Of a DNA stretch of 64,000 nt, positions 35,401 through 47,821 are shown in pieces (the stretch's first letter is position 1; every line of letters starts with the position of its first letter). Both the position numbers and the translations under genes were made by a program. The stretch comes from Eucalyptus grandis (lineage: Eukaryota > Streptophyta > Magnoliopsida > Myrtales > Myrtaceae). The stretch spans positions 37,276,687 to 37,340,686 of the forward strand of contig NC_052621.1 of NCBI RefSeq assembly GCF_016545825.1. Reading direction: 5' to 3'. The notes beneath the pieces are model-generated. The model was not told where the DNA came from. It made no database searches and saw only the letters and a program-made list of their open reading frames with translations.

Positions 35401-38337
35401 GAGATATTATATTCCACTCTGACAGATCAAGAAAAATATTTCTAGATAACTTTATTTTAATATTCTAAATCATTCCATCTTAAGTAAAAGCCAAATTCGA
35501 AATGTCAGAGCAAAGGTAAATATAGAAAGCTAAAAGCAAAGACCTTCCAAACGCACAGTTCTTAATTACAGCAAGAGATTCTACCGCTGAGAATCCACCA
35601 AATTTAGGAGTGCAACTCAATAAAGGATTCATTACAGGAGGTGGAGCGAGATCTCCATTTGATGTCCCACAAGTATGATCGACAAAGAGGGTCTTTATCT
35701 CAGGGTCGGGCTTGGGAGAGTTGCACATCTGGTGCTGCCAATTCAGACTGCATTTTGAATGCAACACAGTAAAGCTATGCAGGATAAACAAGATTAAAGA
35801 AAAGCTGTGATATGGAAAACTTTTATTACTTAACTGTTGATTGATTTACCTCTGATTTATAAGTGCCCTCAGCCTAGAGTTTTCAGAGCAAGGAAACTGA
35901 AGCTTATCACGAAGGACTGGATTTGCCTCAACCAACCTTTTAAGTTCATTTAGCATTAAGGTCCTCGCATTCTTAGAATCTCTGTAACTTGATAACTGTT
36001 CAACCTCCCTGAAATTGTACCAAAGAAAGAAACAAAGCAGGATCAACCAAAAAGGATGGAAAAAAAAAAGAGCAAGTACCTAACAGTCCTAACAGTTATA
36101 CTCCATCCGGTTGTCATTGCTTTACTTGACACATTCTCAAGCTGTAATGACAGGCAAGTGGAAACTTAAGTCTCCCCCTTGAGGTTTGCACAACTAATTT
36201 ATGTTGCCCCAACCTTCTACCTCCCAGAACGTGAGAAATCATGAGGCTTTCTCTAAGTGACAAGTTCCCAACTTCAAGAAACGCATGCTTGTCAAGACCA
36301 TTCGATTTGGCACCGAAGTTGCACTTCTCAAGTTAATAGAAGAGTTTTAATGTGCTAACTCATTAACATACTAGCAAGAGTGGCGTTTAAAACTGAAGAG
36401 GATAGTAGAGTTTCACAGCCGCGAAGCTAGGTGGAAACAAGGACACATTAGATCCATGTAAATCCAGGAGGATGTTTCCACCATAAGCTTGTCACATGCA
36501 AGTAAAAGCCTCCCAGGTTTCACTAGTCCAAGATGTCCCTATGTCAGTCTTCTTTCAACAGAGGCAAAACCCTACCATCTTCCTTAGCTTCGTTTTACCT
36601 CCCCCTTTGCTGCAAATTAAAGTATTTTCACAGTGAAACACACTTTGCAACTTTAAGAAATGTGTCTTCAGGACAACCAATGGTTTCGATGAATGTACCC
36701 AACTATGAAGCTAGGAACAAGTCAAGTGAGATGGGCATGCAGATTTCTTTCCTGACAAATCTCACAGAAAGAAGCTTGGAAAAGATAAAGCAGTTGTGTA
36801 AACTTCAGGGGGCAAACAAACACAGTTCAGTTTCCAAGGAGACAAACCGAAACTGTCATAAAACTTCAAGGTGCATATTATACTCTCCCATGGAAGTTTG
36901 TCCTACCTTGCAAGAGCAATCATACAGTTGTATGCAAAAAGGACTTTAAAGCAGCGAGATTAGATATAAATTGTTGAAAATGGCTCATCTTTCTAAAATT
37001 GTTGAACATATAAATTTTTTCAGACTCTCCAAAAACATTTTCCAGAAACTGCAAACATCACTCATCAAATGGCCAATAGCGATTCTTTGACAAGTTTGGC
37101 TATTTTATGTAGATGTCCACATTTTGTCCTACCACTTACAAATTGCAAACTTTTGCATAGTGGATGATGTATCGTAATTAGCTGCCCACAAATCAATTAA
37201 ATTACACAACGTACCTAAAGTCATGTAAGGACAGAAGCATCGCCATTTCCTTGAAAAGTTCTTCATTGTAAGTAGAAAACGCTTTGAGGTCATTACGAAG
37301 AATTTTTGCAGCTTTAGCATCGTCACGTCTGAAAATATAAAGTCAAGAAGCCATAAAACATAGTCCCAGAAAATTCACACCTCTTAAAGCACGCACCAAG
37401 AATCTCTAGTTTACCTGTCCAATGCTTCAAGATACTTCTGCTTCTTAATCTCAAAGAAAATCTTCGTCGAGTATCTATTGTCATCAAACTTTGTAAACCC
37501 AGAAAGATACTTCTCAACCTCATCCAATTCCCCATTAGTCACAATATCCTCAAAATATTTCATACTGAAGAAGCAGCCAGATTCTTTCTCCAATCTTCAA
37601 CAATGTGAATCAGAAAGAGGGAAAAAAGAAAACAAGTCACCATTGGCTCTCACTATTTTTTCAATGAGCTCAGCAATCAACCAACCAAAATATACTAATG
37701 CATGACAAATTTACTAAAGCATCTTCATCTTCACCGATTATCATGATGTCATGATGTTCGACCAATGACAGGACCACAGGAGCCCTAAACGACCACCCTA
37801 AGTTCTCTAAACGCTCATTTTCCACCAAACCAACCATCCACGGCCTTTAAGATTCCCACGACTTCTTACTTCTTATATCAACCAAACAGAGAGACACGAC
37901 AGCAGTCCACAGGCAACCTCCGGAGGCGTAATCCTACCTCACGATCAAAACTGAATTCGACTCCCAGCACGAGGAACTCGTTCCAGGTGAACAAGGAAAC
38001 TGAAGAGTTCAGTTCCGAGTTGCAAGCGTGATAATAACGAAGAAACAGAGTCTAAAAACACTTCCAGCAAGCACACAAATCCGCCGCCACCGTGATCACG
38101 TAAAGAAAAGACCTTTTCTCCATTTCCATCACATTCGACCGAGAAGCAGAGCCAATCACACAGACAAGCGCACAAGACACGCGCGACGATCTCGACGCGG
38201 CGAGAAATCCCCCGGGAAGGAGGAGAAGAAGCTCACCTGTGAGCAGTCTCCTCGAAGTTCTCTTCATTCAAAAACTGAAGTACCAGAAGCACCAGCTCTT
38301 TACCCAGCGACGACGAAGACGACAACGACGACGACAT
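28053..38337 (-). CDS. TPR4: TOPLESS-related co-repressor, TPR4-like, with three apparent 1-base losses
   Basis: A Groucho/TUP1-type nuclear co-repressor of about 1,110 residues that binds EAR-motif repressors such as Aux/IAA and recruits histone deacetylases. I place 25 exons. From the start: 38237-38337, 37415-37594, 37215-37328, 35850-36008, 35570-35747, 35105-35243, 34452-34549, 33420-33543, 33191-33299, 33020-33089, 32713-32783, 32489-32584, 32314-32409, 32007-32134, 31658-31892. Then 31396-31553, 31234-31323, 30918-31060, 30228-30338, 29972-30151, 29711-29839, 29529-29624, 28700-28888, 28302-28468, 28053-28224. The N-terminus has LisH (LGKELVLLVLQFLNEENFEE) and CTLH (KYFEDIVTNGELDEVEKYLS); WD40 repeats fill the rest. 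YEAPKL and VAAHPSEPNQFALGLT point to TPR4. Frame is lost in three exons, each one base short of phase: near 33240, 31500 and 31047. All splice sites are intact, so I favour assembly error over decay. The C-terminus ends GPESIQV, unlike the usual QPR. Confidence 0.9.
29413..29476. repeat. Compound TG/CG/TG/AG microsatellite in a TPR4-like intron
   Basis: Consecutive TG, CG, TG and AG runs, 64 bp in all, lie in the intron between coding exons at 29529 and 28888. The alternating purine-pyrimidine part could adopt Z-DNA; no function is implied. Confidence 0.85.
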
Positions 38338-38796
38338 GCTCGGCACCGATCCAGCTCGATCCACCGCGCGAATCCACTCCCTTCACTGCACACAAAAAGA
38401 AAAAGTAAAAACAACCGAAAAACCCACCGAAAATTAGGGCTTCAGCTTCCGCATTTCGCCACCGCTCGAGACCGGACGATCAAAAAAACCACGACCGAAT
38501 GCAAGCACGCGAAATGGAACAGGAACGGGGACGTCGGAATGCAGACAACCTTCGGCTCCTCGTCGCAGCTTCCTCGCCGGAGATCGCCGGAGACGAGCGG
38601 ACGGAGCTCTCGCCGCCGCGGCCGTACGCCTTCTCCGTTCCTCTGCGACGCTCCCTCTCTTCCTCTCTCTATCTATCTCTCTCTCTCTCTAGAAATGGAA
38701 TTCTGCAGTGTCTTACCTGGAGAGAAATTTTCCAGGAAAATGCTGAGCATAGTGAGCCTTGGCGCCAACCCAGTCCATGTTAATAAGCTTGAGCGG
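38338..38796. other. TPR4-like leader and proximal promoter
   Basis: Contains a CT microsatellite at about 38652-38692 and GC-rich sequence. Plus-strand reading frames here are antisense shadows with no homology. Confidence 0.45.
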
Positions 38797-41700
38797 CTTC
38801 GGTCGGGTACGGGCGAGCCCACGGCTCTCCGTGGGACCTTCGCCCACCGCCGTCGATTTCGCATCACGCGGTCAGGCCCGGTGCGTCTCGGGACACGTCA
38901 GATCCTACGTGTCGCGCGTATCCAACGGTTGACAAGGATCGAGGACAACGACATCGGGGGCACTGGATAAAGGCCTCTTGGTAGATGGCTTGTTTCCGTA
39001 CGAGGGGTACTCGTTTCCCATTTTTGCATGGAGTTATGGCGACACGCTAAAATTTTCAAACGCCTAGAATTTACAAAAAAATGCGGTAATCCCATGATTT
39101 CTTGGGGGATAACATAAGTAAATTTTTCATAGTTCATTTTTTTTTTTTTTTTTTTTACTGACAATGACCTTTTCAAGAAATCAATTCCATTTTCTTACAT
39201 GACTAATGTCTTCTTTTTTGAAAAATAAAACATCATATACGGGCAAATTTAGCTGGCCTCTTTGAAATGCTCGTTGATTAGCGTGATCTTCCATTAGCTC
39301 TCTTTAGAGGAGTTACTATGTAAGACAAGAAGGATAGCGTGATACGCGTGAATATCAACAACGACGGTCAATCATATCGATGAATGCGACAAGTGTTGCA
39401 CATGACGAAACACCGGATAAGATTATTAACTGCTCCAGCCTTTGTTTGTAAATGGACACAGATCACGTGGGACACGGTACTTATGTGGCACGAGGGATTG
39501 TGCTTGGGTACAAGGGCGAGCACAGTCCGTTTTAATTCGATTTGATAAATAAAACTTCCTTTAATGGCTTATTTAACTTATCTCTTTAACATATCGGTTA
39601 CCATGACTTACCGTAAATTCTGTCTTGAGTACTTATTATATAAGACACGAAAGAATGCGTGATATGCGTGAATACTGACCGTATGAGTAAACGGATCATG
39701 TTAGAATATGCGACAAATGTTGCTCATGACGAAATTACGGGAAAATGGTTAACCGCATTGTTTGTAGCTGGACATAATTCACCCGAGACACGTACTCATG
39801 TGGCACGAGAGAGTGTGCTCTGGTATGGGAGCGACCATGATGTGGCTTAATTTATTTGAAAAGTAAAATTTTCTTTAATGGCATATTTAGCTAATCTCAT
39901 TAAGATACTTGGTTAGCATGACCTTTTGTAAGCTCTTTTTAGATAAGTTATTATACGAGACAAAAAAAAAAAAAAATCTGATATGCGTGAATATTGACAA
40001 TGAGCATCGGTCATGCCGAAAGATGCGACAAGTATTTCACATGAAGGATCAACGGGAAAATTGTTGGTTGATCCTCCCTTGTTTGTAGTTAGGCACTACT
40101 CACATGAGACATGTAATTGTATGGCACGAGAGAGGGTGCTTAGGTATAGGACCGAGCATGATGTGGTTTGATTCAGTTTAAAAAAGTAAAACTTCATCTA
40201 CTGGCATGTTTAGCTAATTTCTTAGAGATACTTGTTAGTATTAATTTCCTTTTGGAGGAATTATCAAACAAAGCCCGAAAGGAATGCGTGACATTTGTGA
40301 GTATTGACAACATAAATAAGTCGTGTTGAAAATTGCGACAAGTGTTTTTTTTTTTTTTGGTAAAGGGGAAATTGCGACAAGTGTTGCACGACGGAACAAC
40401 GAGAATATTATTAATTACTCCTGTCTTGTTTGTGATTGAGTACTACCCACATGGGATTCTTATGTGACATAGGAAGCGTGCTCGAGTACAGGCGAGCTTG
40501 ATACGGTTTAATTTAGTTTAAATGAAAACCAAAATAAAATCAAGTCAAAATGGGTTTCGAAGAGTAAATGTGAACAAATCATATTTGTTGCTTGGTTTGA
40601 TTGGTAGCCACACTAAATTATTTTATTTTTATTGAATATTTAAATAATAAATAACACATTTGTTTAATGTTTAAACTTTTAGAATAGTTGATTATGATCC
40701 TACTAAAATCTCATAGTAGTCCCATAAAATTTCGCGCTTTCTATTCACAATAAAACATCCTTTATCCTCATAATTTATTTAATGGCTTTAAGATACTCGT
40801 TAACACGTCCGTCGGTAACTTTTTCAAGATATTTTTATATGACATAAAAGAGTATCCGATTCAAAGAACGATGACCGCAAGGAGTTGATGGACGTGCTTG
40901 AAAATGCAACAAGTATTACACAAGAAGGAAAATGGAGAAATTATCAAGTGCATTTGCACGTGGACACTACTCACGCGAGACATGTACTGTTTCAATTAGG
41001 GGCAAAGTGCAAAGACCTGCGGTTACTCAAAAATCTATGGAACACGTTGCAAACCTCATGAGACACGTTTTTATTTGAGTTTAAAGAGCTTGGTCCTGCA
41101 CGGGGAGAGCACGGTATGATTAATTTCGGTTTGAACGACAAAATCGACCTAACCTATGTCTTAAATGGTTTTAAGGGGAAAAAAACATAAAATGAACCAG
41201 GCTAAAGAAAAATATAATCTAGAGTAGAACCAAATAAAAGCATATATGTTGTTCGGTTTAATTGTAAAAACGCCAAACCTTCCTCAATTCTCCATGCTAA
41301 TTTCACAAATTCAGATTCACGTGTGTGAAATAAATCACGTACATCTAGTTTAATTTCCGTTAAAAAAGAAATAGAAATTAGGCGCCATTAGATTTGCTTA
41401 TTGGGTGTGCTCTTGCCATGTCTACTCAGACCCGAACCTCCTGAGGTATTGCCTAAGCTCACCCATCAGGTCAACTTTCTTTTAAGCTTTTCAGCTAAAA
41501 AGATAAATGGAAATGGAAAACAAATTAAAAAGGGTCTTGTGTTGTATTGTCAAATTACTTTACATATGAATTTCATACTATTTTTCTATACCCTAGTAGA
41601 ATTTTCGGACGAAATTGAAAGTATCTAGAAAATGCCTAGATAATTTTGCCAGCAAGTCGCCCGGTAATTGATCCGATTTGAGCATTACCTTGTACATTGT

Positions 41701-41841
41701 GGTTCACTGAAATTCCATAAAAATTTGAGACCAAACCAAATCATGAAAAGCGGCAAAATATGGTTTTTGAACTTTTTTTCTTAACTTTTTTTTTTTATTT
41801 CAAACACAATTAGATCACCAAGAACGTTTAATTTGAATTGG
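38797..41841. repeat. Segmental duplication copy A, with about 320-bp internal repeats
   Basis: Copy A begins CTTCGGTCGGGTACGGGCGA and ends AACGTTTAATTTGAATTGG. Inside are at least four diverged tandem units starting near 39237, 39566, 39881 and 40204, so the period is about 315-330 bp. Each carries phrases such as ATTTAGCTAATCTCTTT, GCGTGATATGCGTGAATA, TGCGACAAGTGTTGCAC and GTGGCACGAGAGAGTGTGCT. A more diverged unit lies at about 40780-41170. No coding capacity is evident. Confidence 0.75.
40345..40368 (-). mobile_element. Ultra-short LINE 3'-end insertion, antisense
   Basis: A run of T's followed by GGTAAAGGGG is flanked by the perfect 15-bp direct repeat AAATTGCGACAAGTG (40330-40344 and 40369-40383). 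On the minus strand it reads CCTTTACC plus poly(A), the terminal sequence of the LINE at 53.9-54.9 kb. It interrupts one satellite-like unit of copy A and so postdates that unit. Confidence 0.75.
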
Positions 41842-42890
41842 CTTCGATCAGGTACAGGTGAACCCACGGGTCTCCGTGGACCTTCGTCCACCACCGTCGA
41901 TTTCACATTAGGCGGTCAGGCACTTTGCTTCTCAGTACACTCGACAGATCTTACGTATTGTGCGTATCCAACGGTTGATATGACGACACGCTGCTCTAAA
42001 TTGATTGTCTAATTGAAATTTTCAAATGCCTAGAATTTGGAGAAATCACTGATAGTAAGACAGCATAAATTTACAAAAATGCGGCAATCCCGTGATTTAT
42101 TGGGGGATAACATAAAGTGTATCTTTTACAATTTATTTATTTAATTTCTAATGACCTTTTTTAGCAATCAACTTCTTTTTCTCACATAACCAATGTCTTT
42201 TGAAAAATAAATTGTCATTCAATGGCAAATTTAGCTGATCTCTTTGAGATACTCGTTAATTAGTGTGATCTTCTGTTAGCTCTTTTTAGAGGAGTTATTA
42301 TATAAGACAAGAAGGAAGGCGTGATATGCGTGAATATCGACAATGAGCGTCGATTGTGACGAAAGATGCGACAAGTGTTGCACTTGATGAAACACAAGGA
42401 AAAATTATTAATTGGTCTTGCCTTTGTTTGCAAATGGACACTAGTTACGTGAGACACAGTACTTGTGCGGCACTAGGGAGTGTGCTTTGGTACACAAGCG
42501 AGAAAGATGTGTTTTAATTCAATTTGAAGAGTAAAGCTTCCTTTAATGGCTTATTTAGCTAGTCTCTTTAATATATTGATTACGATGACCTATTGTAAAT
42601 TCTGTTTTGAGTAATTATTGTAGAAGACACGAAAGAGTGCGTGATATGCGTGAATACTAACTGACTATAAGAGTGAATGGGTCATGTTAGAAAATGCGAC
42701 AAATGTTGCTTACGATGAAACAACAGGAAAATTATTAACTGCCTTGTTTGTAGTTAGACACTATTCACGAGAGACACATACTCGCGTGGCACGAGAGAGT
42801 GTGCTCTGGTATAGGAGCAAGCAAAAGGTGGCTTAATTCATTTTGAAATGTAAAATTTCCTTTAATGACATATTTAGCTAATCTCTTTGG

Positions 42891-43568
42891 CTATGTAATT
42901 TTTTTTTCATCTTGCGTTCAATGCCAAAGTCGGATGTAAATGGGATATAGACCAAATAAAATAATCCCATGGAGGAGGTGAGATAAAGGCATATAAGATT
43001 TCTAATAAATATAATAGGAAATTTTTTTTCAAATAACAAATTTCTTAAATTAACAAATTAATATTATATTTCAATATAAATATTATTTGAAGTCTAATAT
43101 AAGAAATTCAAGATAACAAAAATAAAATTTTAATTTTTTAAAAATCTAGTCTTATTTTTATTTATATATTCAAATTTAATTCTATCTTATAATATAAATC
43201 CAATATATAAATACATATTTATTACATATTTTAGGTGTTTTAGTATTTTAGGTATATTACTACAATTTTCTATTTAATAAAATTTTATTAGAGAATGATG
43301 GAAGGGGAAGAAAGAAATAAAAAAGAAATTAATTAAAAAAGAGGAAAATAAAATACAAATAAAAAGATAAGAGTGTAGGGAGAGATTTTTACCGTCTTCA
43401 TTTGTAAAATTTGTGATTCATATAAGCGTTTATATCAAATAATATATATAATATGATATGAATATATTTGGCTTTATTATTATATATAACAAAATTCCTT
43501 GAATTTCATATCTTATATTATCAAGTCTTATCTTGATTAAAAATGCGGACAATCAAACGTAACTTTGA
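42891..43568. mobile_element. AT-rich insertion within copy B
   Basis: Where copy A continues from one repeat unit to the next, copy B carries about 680 bp of AT-rich sequence with no coding capacity. The family and exact ends are unclear. Confidence 0.45.
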
Positions 43569-44343
43569 TATACTCTCCAGCATGACCTTTTATAAGCTCT
43601 TTTTAGAGGAGTTATTATCTGAGACAAGAAGGAATGTGTGATATGTGTGAATATTGATAATGAGCAATGATCACGTTGGAAGATACAACAAGCGTTGCAC
43701 ATGATGGATCAATAGGAAAATTACTAGTTGCTCCTCCCTTGTTTGTAGTAGGACACTATTGCCGTGAGATATGTTCTTATATGGCACAGGAGAGGGTGCT
43801 TAGTTATGGGACCGAGCATGTTGTAGTTTGATTCAGTTTAAAAGTAAAATTTCCTTCACTGGCATATTGAGCTAGTTTCTTCGAGATACTCGTCATGATT
43901 CAATTCTTCTTAGAGGAATTATTAAAAAAGACACAAAGGAATGCATGAATACTGACAACATGAGTAAGTTGTGCTGGAAAATGCGTTGATTGTTGCACAT
44001 GATAAAACAACAGGAAAATTATTAATTGCTTTCGCGTTTTTTGTGATTGGATACTACTCACGTATAGACTTGTGGGTCATAAACGTATTTATCAATCAAT
44101 TTTTAATAAGTTGAGTTGTTTTATGAGTTAGCTTTATAGTAAATGAGTCATAATTGTGTTTAGAATAGTAAATGCTAAAATAATTTGTGTTAAATGGGCT
44201 CACAATTTACTTAAATCACCCCGGCTTTATAGCTCTATTCACTTTCTCTTACCATCACCTGATCCCACGTTCTCTTCTTAATTTAGGTATGAAATCTTCT
44301 TAAATTTGGTTGTATTTCATGTAATTGAAATCCAAACCCCTAG

Positions 44344-45272
44344 AGTGTCAAAACTTGACACATGGGATATTAAGTGCAAAAATTAGAAAGTTACACTTAA
44401 ATGTCAAAATTCTAAGCAAAATTGATCAGTGAAGTGCTAATGGCAAGAAAATTTGGCCAAAATGCTAATGTGGCATTTTTCTGATGAGACAAGTGCATAA
44501 CGACATCGTTTTGCACGCTAACATGACTGAAGAAACCGAAAACGACGCCATTTTGCATGTTGACATGGCTTTAAAAAAAATGATGTCGTTTTGCCTTGGT
44601 TTAAATTTTAATATAAATATGAATCAAACTAAATTCAAAACTAAAAATATATATTTAATAAAAAAAAAAATTAAATGCAGGCATTGGGCAAGGGTTGTGC
44701 AAGCCCCGCCACCGTCACGGAGAAAGGCTAGCGGCGTTGGGGGTAGGGTTGGCCGAGGTCGCCGGGTGGCGGCCAAGGCCTGTGTGCCCTCACCCAGATT
44801 TAGGATGAGGGTCGTGGCCCTCCCTTGATCCGGCGAAGGTTGCTAGCCCTCACTTGGTCGGGTCAAGGGCCGCCGCCTTAACCAACCCTACCCTCACTGT
44901 CGTTGGCCGACCCTCTCCCCACTTTTGTCGACCCTTTTAGGTGACGATGGCGAGGTGACAGCCATGGTCCTCCCTGTTCTGCCATCCTCCTTTAAAAAAG
45001 AATATTTTAGTTTTAAATTTAATTTGATTAATATTTATATTAAAATTCAAATCCGAGGCACACGACATTATTTTGACTCTTCTTTACCGACTCAACCTTT
45101 TTGCGAGGCACGTGAGTGAATTATATTAATAAAAAAAATTATCATTTAGGATTTCCGGCCAGGATCACTAGACTTGGTGTTAAGGTATCCTAGTTTTAAA
45201 AAAAGTGACACTTAAGTATACATTTTGTAACTTTTGACACTTAATTACCCATGTCCCAAATTTTGACACTTG
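44344..45272. mobile_element. Long inverted-repeat element with GC-rich core, inserted in copy B
   Basis: The ends are inverted repeats: AGTGTCAAAACTTGACACAT at the left mirrors ATGTCCCAAATTTTGACACT at the right. Inside, ATTTTAATATAAATATGAAT (about 44605) mirrors TTAATATTTATATTAAAAT (about 45029). The centre, about 44690-44990, is GC-rich. It is non-coding. The wider insertion in copy B (about 44074-45355) includes extra flanking sequence. Confidence 0.6.
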
Positions 45273-46562
45273 CATTGTTCTTTGCCGTATGTAATTAAAT
45301 GAATTTGATTTGGACCATTTTCGTCCTAAACCACTTGTTTGTCGAATCTACTCACGTAAGACACTTGTGGGACTATGGGAGTGTGCTCAAGTACCGGAGC
45401 GAGCACGATATGGTTTAATTTAGTTTGAATGAAAACCAAAATAAACCAAATTAAAGTGGGTTTCGAAGAGCGAAGGCGAAACCAAATCAAACTTGCTTTT
45501 ATTGTGGGATGGAAGCAAATCAAGTCCTATTTATAGTTTGGTTCGACTCGCCGACACGCCGAATTATTTTCTTTTATTCACCAGACTTCCATTATTCACA
45601 TAATTCACTTAGAGACTTTTAAGATACTCGTTAATACGTGCATTGATAACTTTTTCGAAAAAATATTTTATGACATAAAAGAGTATCCGATTTGCATGAA
45701 CATTGACAGCAAGGAGTTAATGGACATGTTTGAAAATGCAACAGGTGTTACACGTGACAGAAAAATGGAGAAATTATTAACTGCTTTCAGGCATGGACGC
45801 TACTCACGTGAGACATATACTAATTTAATTAGGGGCAAAAGTGTAAAGACTTGGGGTTACTTGAAAATTTATGGAGCATGTTGCAAACCTCACGAGACAC
45901 GTTCTTATGTAAGTTTAAAGAGTTCAATCCCACTGGGGAGAGCACGGTGTAATAAGTTAGGTTTGAATGACAAAATCGACCTAAACTACGCCTTATAATT
46001 TTTTTTTGGGGAAAAAAATATAAAAATGAACTAAGCTAAAGAAAAATATAATTTAGAGTAGAACCAAATAAAAGCATATTTGTTGTTCAGTTTGATTGTC
46101 ACCATACCAGACCTTCCTCAATTCTCCATGCCAATTTCACAAATTCGGATTCACTTTTTGTGAAATGAAACCCCATACATCTAGTTCAAATCTAATTACA
46201 AAAACAACTAAAAATTAGGCATCAATGGATCTTGCTCATTGAGCGGGCTCCCACCAGGTTTCCCAGGCTCGAACCTCCTGAGGTCTTGCCTAGGCTCACC
46301 CATCAGGCCACCTTTCTAAAGCTTTTCAGTTAAAAGGATAATTGGAAATGGAAAACAAATTAAAATGGTTTTGTGATACATTGGCTAGAAAGTCGCTCAT
46401 CCAATCTAGATACTACCATAAAAACTGTTGGTACTCACTCATTGAAATTGCATAAAAATTTGAGATCAAATCAAATCATGAAAAGCAGTAAATCATGGTA
46501 TGTGAACTATTTTCTTTTAATCAAACACAATTAGATCGCCAACAACGTTTAACTTGGATTGG

Positions 46563-47818
46563 TTTTTCTTTGTTAAATTTTTTGAATTCTTTCAATAGCT
46601 TCTTTTCTCATCCAAGTTACCAAAATAATAGGTCGCCCACGAGACACTCCAGAAGCGGAAGCCAAAGCCAAAGCTGAACGACACGCGCTTTTGGGCAGCC
46701 CTCGAGACGAGGAAACGAGCCAGTGATAAGACAACCGACTTTTCAGCCGACTTCTTCCGTACTTATATTAGCCGACAAGCGATAAACCAATCAGGATGTC
46801 CTAGAAATTCGCATGTTTCTAGAAGCAGGGTCTAAAAAGTGAAAATGAAAAAAACCGTTTATGTCGCCAAAAATGGTAGACTTTGAAGAATATTTTAACT
46901 TATAACACTTATGAAAAATAAATAAACGAAAAATATGAAGTATTTGAAAATATCTTAACTTATATCACTTATGAAAAATAAATAAAATAAAAAATTTCAT
47001 CATCCACAAAACAATTTTAGACACATATTATTATTGATAAATGAAAATATTTTTCATTAATTAATAATTTGAAGCGATACAAAAATCGTTCTTAAGTAAA
47101 TAATGTTCGAATAATCATATGGCTAGGTTTTCTATAACTAGTATATAGTGTGTATGACTTTCATTTTTTAGTATAGAAAATATCTCTTTCTTTTTTTTGT
47201 GCGATCTTTATTACGTCGTTACCACGAAATGTCGTAAAGTTGTTGTAGCGGAAGCATGCATGTAATCAGGTGCAATTAAGGCGCATGTCCTTCCAATGAG
47301 ATGGCATGGAGATGGTAAGATTATATATCCCCACATGGTGGGGCAAACTAATTTTAATATTTACCGTTCTCCACACTCCATGAGAAATGTCCAATTTAAA
47401 TTATAGCAACACGACACTATCCGTAACTCTAATGTCTAAGGTAAGGAAATTCATTACCGTAACACCACCAATGTGTTAATAATTGATATCAAATCACTGA
47501 TTTATACGAACAACACTTCTTTTGAAATGATTAGGTATAAGTCACGTGAAATCATGAAGCATGAAGAAAGCTTCAACTGGAAAAATGCGTGAGGCTAATA
47601 AATTCTTCACGACAAACAAATTTGATGTAAACTCATATCATCCTTATATTCATTAGATTCATCATGTGTGTAGAATGTGGACGATAATAAGGAGGGGGTG
47701 AATTGATTATTTTAGGAACCTTAAAAAAATTCACGAATTAGTGATGGACTATATGTAGAAATGCAATAATGCTACGGAAACATATACACTTATTTTACCA
47801 AAAAAACTTGAAAGAATC
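46563..47818. other. AT-rich spacer
   Basis: No gene is supported; sequence is AT-rich with local direct repeats (for example two TTAACTTATA(A/T)CACTTATG phrases near 46900-46970). Confidence 0.4.
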
Positions 47819-47821
47819 TAA

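Larger units (their letters stand above)
41842..46562. repeat. Segmental duplication copy B
   Basis: Copy B begins CTTCGATCAGGTACAGGTGA immediately after copy A and ends AACGTTTAACTTGGATTGG. It follows copy A in order: a GC-rich start including GCGTATCCAACGGTTGA, then about 320-bp units at 42227, 42561, 43570 and 43886. It then repeats the downstream section with GAACCTCCTGAGGT(C/A)TTGCCTA. It is longer than copy A because of insertions at about 42891-43568 and 44074-45355. Confidence 0.75.

Noticed and set aside
38028..38970. Plus-strand frame over the TPR4-like first exon
   Set aside because: Antisense shadow of exon 1 and the leader; Arg/Thr-rich without homology.
39237..40520. CRISPR-like array because of regular repeats
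   Set aside because: Units of about 320 bp without spacers in a plant nuclear context; it is satellite-like.
45696..45998. 100-codon frame in the duplicated array as a protein
   Set aside because: It is a translation of one diverged repeat unit; equivalent frames in other units are broken.
38797..46562. LTR retrotransposon
   Set aside because: No primer-binding site, polypurine tract, gag/pol remnants or TG...CA ends; the structure is two tandem copies, not LTRs around a body.
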